From an uncultured Clostridia bacterium (GTDB taxonomy: Bacteria > Bacillota > Clostridia > Christensenellales > UBA1242), in assembly GCA_947631485.1 (NCBI GenBank), contig CANRLJ010000037.1, positions 1 to 7,548 on the forward strand: 7,548 nt of DNA, in the 5' to 3' direction. Both the position numbers and the translations under genes were made by a program. Under the pieces are notes generated by a model. That model did no database searches, was not told the origin of the DNA, and saw nothing but the letters and a program-made list of their open reading frames with translations. Positions 1-5,115 of the stretch are shown here, one piece after another (within the stretch, counting starts at the first letter, position 1; each line of letters begins with the position of its first letter).

Positions 1-63
1 CTGGTCGAGCTGCGGGAGAATGTCCAGAAGGTCTCTATGAGTAATCTTCTTAACCTCTGTCAA
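1..63 (-). CDS. Possible 5' end of a further minus-strand gene, cut by the window edge (hypothetical)
   Basis: A minus-strand frame stays open from a TTG at 63-61 to the window edge (21 codons). It overlaps the last codons of the TM2 gene by about 14 bases. The predicted peptide (MTEVKKITHRDLLDILPQLD...) is charged and helix-like, and its third codon positions are rich in C and G, which looks coding. An AGGAGA lies on the minus strand at 84-89, about 20 bases before the TTG, too far for a normal ribosome site, so the start is uncertain. Too little is visible to assign a family. Confidence 0.25.
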   Translation of the reverse strand, partial: MTEVKKITHRDLLDILPQLDQ

Positions 64-577
64 AATCTTCGCGTTTTTTGTTTATCTCCTCTTCCATAAC
101 AGAGTTGTCAATCAAGATTGGCACTTTAAATTTGTTGAAAAAGACAAAGACCATGCTGACAATCCACGCCATGGCATAGATGCCGATTGGAACATACAGA
201 TAATTTGCCTCCATATATGGCGCCAGGATTGGGTTTAAAATTGTGCAGACAATCAAATACACAAAACCAATGCACATCGTGATGGCTTTGCCAAACTTTC
301 CGACATAAAAATAATGTCCGCCAAACAGCCCCAAAAAAATGGAATACAGAACAAGTTTCCATTTTTTGACATCCTTTGGCAGTTTTGAAGTGTAAACCAC
401 ATAATCATAGTTGAAGTGCATAAGTTGTCGCTTTGCAACTTTGTTTGATGCATACTGAAGGCGTGAAAAAATCAGCCCACACTCAGAGCATTTCTCTTGG
501 GCACTGATATATCTTTCTCCGCAGCGAGGACACTTTTGGGTGTCACGCATCATCCTCAACTTGTCTCTGAAACTCAT
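50..577 (-). CDS. TM2-domain membrane protein with N-terminal zinc ribbon
   Basis: A 175-residue protein. Residues 16-33 hold two CxxC pairs (C16/C19 and C30/C33; CPRCG...CSECG), the pattern of a small zinc ribbon. Residues about 73-150 form a TM2 domain: a hydrophobic helix, the family signature around GLFGGHYFYVGKFGKA (residues 83-98), then further membrane segments near 100-118 and 128-148. The tail is short and charged (EEEINKKRE). TM2 proteins are small membrane proteins of poorly defined function; the ribbon suggests a cytoplasmic metal-binding or partner-binding head, which is inference. The ATG at 577 has no Shine-Dalgarno sequence; a good promoter sits so close that the mRNA would begin at the ATG. 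ATGs at residues 9 and 10 follow a GAGG too closely to be preferred. It lies downstream of the cyclase gene, on the same strand, 49 bases away. Confidence 0.85.
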   Translation of the reverse strand: MSFRDKLRMMRDTQKCPRCGERYISAQEKCSECGLIFSRLQYASNKVAKRQLMHFNYDYVVYTSKLPKDVKKWKLVLYSIFLGLFGGHYFYVGKFGKAITMCIGFVYLIVCTILNPILAPYMEANYLYVPIGIYAMAWIVSMVFVFFNKFKVPILIDNSVMEEEINKKREDFDRG

Positions 578-583
578 GCAAAT

Positions 584-612
584 ATTTTAAGCGAAATTCT
601 GTTAATTGTCAA
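584..612 (-). promoter_or_regulatory. Sigma-A-type promoter of the TM2 gene, leaderless spacing
   Basis: On the minus strand, TTGACA (612-607, perfect -35) is followed by a 17-base spacer and TAAAAT (589-584, 5 of 6 matches to -10). Counting from the -10, the start of transcription falls at about 577, which is the A of the ATG. No ribosome-binding site is present between them. Expression start inferred, not measured. Confidence 0.7.
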
Positions 613-634
613 GCAACGACAAGCAATTAAGCAA
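611..634. repeat. Three copies of AAGCAA (TTGCTT on minus) by the TM2 promoter
   Basis: AAGCAA occurs at 611-616, 621-626 and 629-634, that is three TTGCTT copies on the minus strand. The last copy overlaps the -35 TTGACA. The group sits between the cyclase stop codon and the TM2 promoter and could be an operator, but the copies are short and chance is possible. Confidence 0.3.
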
Positions 635-2045
635 CTTCCTTCAATTTTTCATTTGATTTGTTGAAATACACGAAGGAAGGCTTGTCGTCTGAAATGTAAT
701 GCAAAACATATGAAAACAGTTCCTTTGCCTCCTTGTAATTCTTTTCGTTGTAAGCCCTAACCCCTGATTCAAACTTGTTTTTAAGTTTTTTAAGTTTCTC
801 CTTTTTGTTTTTAGGATAATAGTTCAGGCTCTCAAAAAGAGGAATCTGCGTTCCGTCATCCAAAGAGAGCGCACCGGTGTAGCGATAATCAAACTCATAG
901 TTTTGTGGCAACTCATTTAAAGACGCCTTTGAAATCAAAAGTTTTGTTCCGATGTAAAGGTTTATCTCCTCCATTTTGCTTGCAAGATTAACGACATCAG
1001 AAATTATAGTTGGGCTTTTTCTTTCCTCTTCGCCAACAATTCCAAAAATAATCTCTCCCGTGTTGATGGAAATCCTCGCATCAATGGCTGGAAGCTCCTT
1101 CTGGCTTTTGTTTTTCACATCAATCGCCCTCAAAATTGCGTGCGCGCACTCAATCGCATCCTGTGGCTTTGAAAACACCGAAAGCACTCCATCACCCAAG
1201 TATTTGTCAATAAAGCCGTCATACCTCCTAATCAAAGGCGCAACAACCTTCAAATATGAATTTATATAATTGAAATTCTCTTCAAGGCTCAAACTTCTTG
1301 AAATGTTTGTTGCACTTTTCAGGTCACAAAACAAAGTTGTCGCATTTTTCTTCACCTGATTGCCAAGTTCCAATTCCTCTATGCTGTTTTTTCCAAGAAA
1401 CTTAAAAAACTGCTTTGGAATAAATTTTTGCGCCTCAAGATTTGTCTGTTTGAGTTTGTTTTCCTTCTCTTTATAATTGTAATTTATTTTGTTGAGCGAA
1501 TCCTCAATCACCCTAAACTGCTTTCCACCCCCAATCTTGTATTCGTCATAACGCATCCTGCCATCACCCAACTTTTGCGTGGCGGCCTCAACGCGAGACA
1601 GCGGTCTGCAAGCAAACAAGATAATCACAAAGAGTGCGATCAAATATATGAGGGTTGCAAGGCCTGCCCAAAGATAGTTGTTAAAACTGGTCTGTTCGGT
1701 TGTAATTTTTAAAGTTGTTCTGACTGACGCGGCAAGTTTACCCTCCATGCCCTTGACTGCCGTGATGTAAACCATAAAAATCCCATAAACAAGAGTCACG
1801 GGCAAAACTGAAAAGAATATCACATTTGAAAGCCTTTGAGTTTTCAGAAACTTAAAAAACAAAATGCCAGCCAAAATGTTCCAAACAACTTGAAATGCCA
1901 AACTTGTCCATGCAAGAGGAGTGAAATTAAACACAAATCCATTTCCTGTAGGAACAACCGCCGCCAGAAGATATTTTGTCAAATAGAGGTTTGGCACAAA
2001 CAGCAAAATTGTCAAAATCAAAATGATCTTTGTAAAAGTTTTCAT
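627..2045 (-). CDS. Membrane class III adenylate/guanylate cyclase with HAMP-like linker and C-terminal TPR-like repeat
   Basis: A 472-residue protein predicted to make cyclic AMP (or cGMP) from a nucleoside triphosphate at the membrane. Four hydrophobic segments lie at about 5-25, 45-65, 77-97 and 125-147. A HAMP-like linker and charged coiled region follow to about 205, then the FIPKQFFKFLGKNSI...LELGNQ motif that precedes the catalytic domain in a well-known cyclase subgroup. The cyclase domain (about 232-405) has metal-binding Asp241 (FCDL) and Asp285 (YLGDG), the Lys281/Asp350 pair expected for adenine recognition, and transition-state Asn353. The partner arginine, normally four residues after Asn, is Lys357, so activity may be low or altered. 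Residues about 420-460 resemble a TPR. The start at 2045 begins a basic-then-hydrophobic N-terminus; a longer TTG start at 2129 and an ATG at 2072 would overlap the promoter. No Shine-Dalgarno is seen. Confidence 0.85.
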   Translation of the reverse strand: MKTFTKIILILTILLFVPNLYLTKYLLAAVVPTGNGFVFNFTPLAWTSLAFQVVWNILAGILFFKFLKTQRLSNVIFFSVLPVTLVYGIFMVYITAVKGMEGKLAASVRTTLKITTEQTSFNNYLWAGLATLIYLIALFVIILFACRPLSRVEAATQKLGDGRMRYDEYKIGGGKQFRVIEDSLNKINYNYKEKENKLKQTNLEAQKFIPKQFFKFLGKNSIEELELGNQVKKNATTLFCDLKSATNISRSLSLEENFNYINSYLKVVAPLIRRYDGFIDKYLGDGVLSVFSKPQDAIECAHAILRAIDVKNKSQKELPAIDARISINTGEIIFGIVGEEERKSPTIISDVVNLASKMEEINLYIGTKLLISKASLNELPQNYEFDYRYTGALSLDDGTQIPLFESLNYYPKNKKEKLKKLKNKFESGVRAYNEKNYKEAKELFSYVLHYISDDKPSFVYFNKSNEKLKEVA

Positions 2046-2067
2046 GCAAGTAGTTTGTCGAACAAAA

Positions 2068-2096
2068 ATCATTTGTATGCACGCGAAAAATGTCAA
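2068..2096 (-). promoter_or_regulatory. Candidate promoter of the cyclase gene
   Basis: TTGACA (2096-2091 on minus) with a 17-base spacer to AATGAT (2073-2068, 4 of 6). Predicted transcription start near 2061 gives a leader of about 15 bases without a Shine-Dalgarno sequence. The -10 is weak, so only the -35 is convincing. Confidence 0.45.
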
Positions 2097-2100
2097 ATTT

Positions 2101-2109
2101 TGGTATAAC
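2101..2109 (+). promoter_or_regulatory. Extended -10 promoter of the plus-strand hypothetical gene
   Basis: TGGTATAAC is a TGn-extended -10 (TATAAC). No -35 hexamer is found at 16-18 bases, as is usual for extended -10 promoters. Predicted start is near 2116, giving a leader of about 34 bases that contains the AAGGAG at 2138-2143. It is back to back with the cyclase promoter inside a 104-base divergent region. Confidence 0.45.
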
Positions 2110-2149
2110 AAAAAAATATTTGCAAACAATAGGTTTGAAGGAGAAGAAA

Positions 2150-2602
2150 ATGGAAAACAACGAAAAACTTACGGCATATCTCAATGCCATATATCAAAAC
2201 ACAAAGACTGCAATGCAGTCGATTGAGGACATCATAACAAAAGCCGAGGACCCAAAACTTATTGAAGAACTTTCAAAAGAGCAAGATGAATACAGTTGTC
2301 TTGCAAGAGAGTGCGTGAATTTTGCAAAGGCAGAAAAGATTGAGGACATAAAGGACAACAACTGGATTGAAAAGGCAAGACTGTGGAGCAGTGTAAACAT
2401 GAGCACGATGATGGACAAATCAAATCGCAAGATTGCCGAACTGATGCTGATTGGCACTTTCATGGGAATAATAACATGCATAAAGGACAAAGATGACCAC
2501 AAAGGTGTTTCAAAGGAATTGGATGAAATTATAGACAAATTATATCATTTTGAAAGAAATAATATCGACAGATTGATTCCATTTTTAACAGAAAATAAAT
2601 AA
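2150..2602 (+). CDS. Hypothetical all-helical protein, four-helix-bundle (ferritin-like) in appearance
   Basis: A 150-residue soluble protein with no signal peptide or membrane segment. The start at 2150 is set by AAGGAG at 2138-2143 with 6-base spacing; the open frame reaches back to 2090 but that ATG has no ribosome site. The sequence is rich in charged and helix-forming residues, with about four long helices (near 3-30, 33-62, 75-110 and 115-148). From memory it resembles hypothetical proteins common in Clostridia, with the pattern IYQN.K....SI in helix 1, M.....IAE.M..GT.MGII in helix 3 and an ending like FE..NI..L..FL. A ferritin-like bundle is likely by pattern; no clear di-iron ExxH motif is visible, so no catalytic role is claimed. 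It is divergent from the cyclase and convergent with the M50 protease. Confidence 0.75.
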   Translation: MENNEKLTAYLNAIYQNTKTAMQSIEDIITKAEDPKLIEELSKEQDEYSCLARECVNFAKAEKIEDIKDNNWIEKARLWSSVNMSTMMDKSNRKIAELMLIGTFMGIITCIKDKDDHKGVSKELDEIIDKLYHFERNNIDRLIPFLTENK

Positions 2603-2625
2603 AAATGCAATTTTTTTGCATTTTT
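2601..2625. terminator. Bidirectional intrinsic terminator between the hypothetical gene and the M50 protease
   Basis: AAAAATGCAA (2601-2610) and TTGCATTTTT (2616-2625) form a 10-base-pair stem with a TTTTT loop. T-rich tails follow on both strands (TTTATTATTTTTT on plus; ATTTATTTTC on minus). The stem begins within the plus-strand gene's TAA and ends three bases from the protease stop codon, so it serves both convergent genes. Confidence 0.8.
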
Positions 2626-2628
2626 TTA

Positions 2629-3438
2629 TTATTTTTTATCATTTATTTGATAATTTTTTAATAAATTCAAAATCATTTCTTCGCCAAGCAAAAAACATCG
2701 CCCAGAATCCAACTGAACACAAAACAGATATGTCTTTGAAGTTTGCATTTTTGACACAAGTTGTCCCAATGTGACCTGTGGAGAAATCAAAACAACACTG
2801 GGCTTTGCAAACTCCTTTCTCTTCTTGCAGAAGACTGAGACCTTTTCAAACTTGGTGGTGAAATTCAGGTCAATGATGCCCCCAATCAAAAAGACTGAAA
2901 ATAACAGATATGTCGGATTGAAATTTATGAAACAAAAGGCAACAAACAAAACAAAAAACAGTCCGCTCAACAAGATGTTCAGAAAAACAGTTATCTTTTT
3001 TGCAATTTTGCCAGAGAAGAAAAATTGGCTGAGGCAAATAAACACCCTGCCGCCATCAAGTGGATAGGCAGGAAAAAGGTTGAACAGTGCAAGCAAAGTG
3101 GAGATAGTCACAAAACTCTCAGAAAAATGATAGACGGATGGAAAAAGCCACCATATGCCAACAACAAACAGCGATGAAACAAAATTTGCAAGCGGCCCAG
3201 CAACCGCAATTTTGACTTCGTCCCTATAGTCCAAATTTTCATCGGCATATGAAAGCGCAACGCCATATGGAGAGATGGAAAATTTTGAAAGCGTATAGCC
3301 CAAATGTTTTGCAACCAAATAGTGACCAAATTCATGTATTGTTATTGCAAGAACATAATTTAATGCAGCAATGGGTCCAAGGACAAGCAGCAACCACATC
3401 CAAATAATGAGGCTGATTGGGTGAACAGAAAACTTCAC
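2629..3438 (-). CDS. spoIVFB: SpoIVFB-like M50 intramembrane metalloprotease
   Basis: A 269-residue polytopic membrane protease of the site-2 family. In B. subtilis, SpoIVFB cuts pro-sigma-K in the mother cell around the forespore. The zinc motif HEFGH has His35, Glu36 and His39; the third ligand is Asp128 in NLFPAYPLDGGR (120-131). These sit at offsets matching B. subtilis SpoIVFB (His43, Glu44, His47, Asp137). The N-terminus KFSVHPISLIIW also matches the family. After six or so membrane segments comes a C-terminal soluble region (about 205-269) ending YLFCVQLDSGRCFLLGEEMILNLL in pattern, comparable to the SpoIVFB regulatory tail; length is close to the usual 288. I chose the GTG at 3438: it begins at the family's usual place and overlaps the stop of the small upstream ORF (GTGA). 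A TTG at 3480 would add 14 residues. No spoIVFA-sized partner is adjacent. Confidence 0.85.
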   Translation of the reverse strand: MKFSVHPISLIIWMWLLLVLGPIAALNYVLAITIHEFGHYLVAKHLGYTLSKFSISPYGVALSYADENLDYRDEVKIAVAGPLANFVSSLFVVGIWWLFPSVYHFSESFVTISTLLALFNLFPAYPLDGGRVFICLSQFFFSGKIAKKITVFLNILLSGLFFVLFVAFCFINFNPTYLLFSVFLIGGIIDLNFTTKFEKVSVFCKKRKEFAKPSVVLISPQVTLGQLVSKMQTSKTYLFCVQLDSGRCFLLGEEMILNLLKNYQINDKK

Positions 3439-3572
3439 TTTCTCACAAAGAAAAAACACAAAATCACAGCAAAAATGCAAAAAATAAGCGTAAAAATCGC
3501 AAATTTTATTGAAATTTTGTGTTTTGGCTTTATTTTATGATAATTTATTCCGTATGATTTTTGCTTGTCCAC
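3435..3572 (-). CDS. Candidate 45-residue single-pass membrane microprotein, coupled to the M50 protease
   Basis: An open frame starting with GTG at 3572 (VDKQKSYGINYHKIKPK...) has a strongly basic first half with eight lysines in its first 23 residues. One hydrophobic helix follows (about 24-42, rich in Ile, Phe, Leu), and the chain ends with VRK. Its TGA stop (3437-3435) overlaps the GTG start of the protease as GTGA, the arrangement expected for translational coupling. A sigma-E-like -10 octamer ends five bases before the GTG. It takes the place that spoIVFA occupies in B. subtilis, but it is far smaller and I see no LytM-type domain, so homology is not claimed. The frame is open further upstream to an ATG at 3626 that lies inside the scpB terminator. 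The region is very AT-rich, so a hydrophobic chance ORF remains possible. Confidence 0.45.
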   Translation of the reverse strand: MDKQKSYGINYHKIKPKHKISIKFAIFTLIFCIFAVILCFFFVRK

Positions 3573-3577
3573 ACAAT

Positions 3578-3605
3578 ATTGTATGCTGGAAACAATATAA
3601 AAATA
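3578..3605 (-). promoter_or_regulatory. Sigma-E-like promoter before the small ORF and spoIVFB-like gene
   Basis: Minus-strand CATACAAT (3585-3578) matches the sigma-E -10 consensus CATACAnT fully. Thirteen bases upstream is TATTTTT (3605-3599), a partial match (5 of 7) to the KMATATT -35. It lies just downstream of the scpB terminator, so the protease unit would have its own start. spoIVF is a sigma-E operon in B. subtilis, which fits. Predicted start is at about 3571-3572. Confidence 0.5.
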
Positions 3606-3638
3606 GCCAAAAAATAAAAATCGCATTTCTGCGATTTT
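3604..3638 (-). terminator. Intrinsic terminator of scpAB
   Basis: Immediately after the scpB TAG, AAAATCGCA (3638-3630 on minus) and TGCGATTTT (3625-3617) form a 9-base-pair stem closed by a GAAA tetraloop, followed by a T-tract TATTTTTT. It ends the scpAB unit before the sigma-E-like promoter of the next genes. Confidence 0.85.
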
Positions 3639-4280
3639 CTATTCTATTTTTTGCACTCCCTCTTCGCCATTTAAAAAGTCTGGCACTTCTTCCTCAACAG
3701 GAAGTGGAAATTCGTTATACAAACTGTCGCTCTTGGTCTCGCCCTCTTCAATGACTTTGATTCTTTCAAGCAATGATTCATAGTCTGGCAAGTCAGCAAG
3801 GTCTCTGAGGTTGAATCTCTTCAAAAAGTTTTCGGTTGTTCCAAACATCAGTGGTTTTCCAACTGCATCTTTTCTGCCAACAACTTCAATCATGTTTTGT
3901 TCACTTAAAATTTGCACAGCATAGTCACTGTTCACTGTTCTTATCTCTTCAATCTCCAACTTTGTGATTGGCTGCTTGTATGCAATAATCGCCAAGGTTT
4001 CAAGTGCCGCACGCGTCAGCGTCTTTTCTCTTATAGGGTTCAAGACTGCACTGATAAGTTCTGCATATTGCGGGTTTGACGAAAGTTGAACCTTGTTTTT
4101 ATATTCAATGACATGAATTCCACTTTCTCCGCAAAAAGTCTTTGCCAATTCATCAACGGCCTTTTGAACTTCTTTTTCGGTTATATTAAGTTTTTCAGCA
4201 ATAAAGGATTTTTCAACCCCATCACCTGCCACAAAGAGCACCGATAGAACGATGTCTTTTATATTTTTTAAACCACTCAT
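3639..4280 (-). CDS. scpB: Segregation and condensation protein B
   Basis: A 213-residue cytoplasmic protein. ScpB dimers bind the kleisin ScpA and regulate SMC condensin during chromosome segregation. Two winged-helix domains are expected: residues about 5-85 and 90-170. The family's hallmark stretch LTRAALETLAIIAYKQPITK, followed by EIEEIR.VNSDYAVQ.L and GRKDAVGKPLMFGTT..FLKRF.L..L.DLP, is fully present. The tail after residue 180 is acidic and low in complexity, as is usual for ScpB. The start at 4280 is decided by GAGGTG lying over the last codons of scpA, four bases before the ATG; the gap to the scpA stop is one base, so the two are translationally coupled. The open frame could extend to 4325 but that would overlap scpA and lacks a ribosome site. 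Confidence 0.95.
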   Translation of the reverse strand: MSGLKNIKDIVLSVLFVAGDGVEKSFIAEKLNITEKEVQKAVDELAKTFCGESGIHVIEYKNKVQLSSNPQYAELISAVLNPIREKTLTRAALETLAIIAYKQPITKLEIEEIRTVNSDYAVQILSEQNMIEVVGRKDAVGKPLMFGTTENFLKRFNLRDLADLPDYESLLERIKVIEEGETKSDSLYNEFPLPVEEEVPDFLNGEEGVQKIE

Positions 4281-4281
4281 C

Positions 4282-5049
4282 TCACACCTCGTTTGCAGTA
4301 ATAATAATCTTTCCAAAAGTGCCATTTTGCAACACTTTGATTGTCTGCAACTTTAAAAGTTCCAGCAGTGCCAGAAAGACGTTTATAAGTTCGCTCTTGG
4401 TCATGTCGTCGCTGAACAACTCTTCAAATTCAAAACGCTTTCGCTCCTTTGAAAAGTTTCTGATTGCAATGATTTTTTCTGCCACTGTAAAGCGGTCTTT
4501 CACAATCTTCTTTGGAGTGTCGTCCATCGCAACTTTCTTAAGTTCTTGCTTTGTCAAAAGTTTTGCAAAAGCGTCCAAAAGTTGGTCAAGCACCATGTCT
4601 TTCATGACAATCTTAACTTTTTCCGTTTCCTTTCCCGGTGCACGATACAACTTGTTTACGTCCTCAATTTGTTTCAGATTTGAGCCAACCTCTTTGAAGA
4701 GTTTGTATTCCTCAAGTCGTCTCAAAAGCAGAGCCTCATCGCTGTCCTCCTCCACAACCTCCTCTTCGGTTGGAAGAACGCTCTTTGATTTGATTTCAAT
4801 AAGTGTTGCTGCAACGGTGATAAATTCGCTGGCCTTGTCCATATCGACATTTTTGATGTCCTGCATATATTCAAGATATTGCTCTGTTATGTCGGCAAGT
4901 TTGACTGTTGAAATGTCCAACTTTGCCTCTTTGATAAGGTGCAACAATAAATCAAGTGGACCTTCAAACACATCCAACTTAAATCTCATCACATCGCCGC
5001 TGTTTAAGAGCATGTCTTGTTGTGGCTGCTCTGCATTTTCTTCAGACAT
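4282..5049 (-). CDS. scpA: Segregation and condensation protein A (kleisin)
   Basis: A 255-residue kleisin that bridges the SMC heads and binds ScpB in the bacterial condensin complex. The conserved N-terminal motif F.GPLDLLLHLI...K.DI is at residues about 28-47 (FEGPLDLLLHLIKEAKLDIS), followed by ITEQYLEYM and ATLIEIKSKSVLP (about 83-97), all typical of ScpA. The middle is acidic and helical, and the C-terminal winged helix (about 190-250) carries FEELFSDDMTKSELINVFLALLELLKL. An acidic extension of about 20 residues precedes the conserved domain; ATGs at residues 13 and 21 lack ribosome sites. The chosen ATG at 5049 also lacks a Shine-Dalgarno sequence but lies 6 bases after a perfect TATAAT. 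It is first in a two-gene unit with scpB, isolated by terminators on both sides. Confidence 0.95.
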   Translation of the reverse strand: MSEENAEQPQQDMLLNSGDVMRFKLDVFEGPLDLLLHLIKEAKLDISTVKLADITEQYLEYMQDIKNVDMDKASEFITVAATLIEIKSKSVLPTEEEVVEEDSDEALLLRRLEEYKLFKEVGSNLKQIEDVNKLYRAPGKETEKVKIVMKDMVLDQLLDAFAKLLTKQELKKVAMDDTPKKIVKDRFTVAEKIIAIRNFSKERKRFEFEELFSDDMTKSELINVFLALLELLKLQTIKVLQNGTFGKIIITANEV

Positions 5050-5055
5050 AACAAA

Positions 5056-5084
5056 ATTATATCAAAACACAAGCAAAAACGCAA
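5056..5084 (-). promoter_or_regulatory. Extended -10 promoter of scpAB, leaderless spacing
   Basis: Minus-strand TGATATAAT (5064-5056) is an extended -10 with a perfect TATAAT. A poor -35 (TTGCGT, 5084-5079) stands 17 bases upstream, inside the T-rich tail of the dacF terminator. The predicted start of transcription is 5049, the A of the scpA ATG. Confidence 0.7.
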
Positions 5085-5085
5085 G

Positions 5086-5109
5086 AAAAAACGCACCAAA
5101 AGTGCGTTT
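5086..5109 (-). terminator. Intrinsic terminator of the dacF-like gene
   Basis: AAACGCAC (5109-5102 on minus) and GTGCGTTT (5096-5089) form an 8-base-pair stem with a five-base loop (TTTTG), followed by a T-run. It begins six bases after the dacF TAG and separates dacF from scpA. Confidence 0.85.
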
Positions 5110-5115
5110 GTTCAT

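Noticed and set aside
3..44. Short plus-strand frame ending at a TAA at 42-44
   Set aside because: Only 13 codons are visible with no recognisable motif; the opposite strand has a more protein-like frame in line with the neighbouring genes.
613..629. Intrinsic terminator after the cyclase gene
   Set aside because: TTGTC/GACAA can pair around a short loop, but the stem is only five pairs and no T-tract follows.
2046..2129. TTG at 2129 or ATG at 2072 as the start of the cyclase
   Set aside because: Both lie within or upstream of the likely promoter elements, and the added residues do not continue the usual basic-then-hydrophobic N-terminus.
3439..3480. TTG at 3480 as the start of the M50 protease
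   Set aside because: It adds 14 residues not typical of the family and has no ribosome site, while the GTG at 3438 overlaps the upstream stop and matches the usual SpoIVFB N-terminus.
3435..3626. ATG at 3626 as the start of the small ORF upstream of the protease
   Set aside because: It would lie inside the scpB terminator stem and upstream of the sigma-E-like -10, so a transcript from that promoter would not include it.
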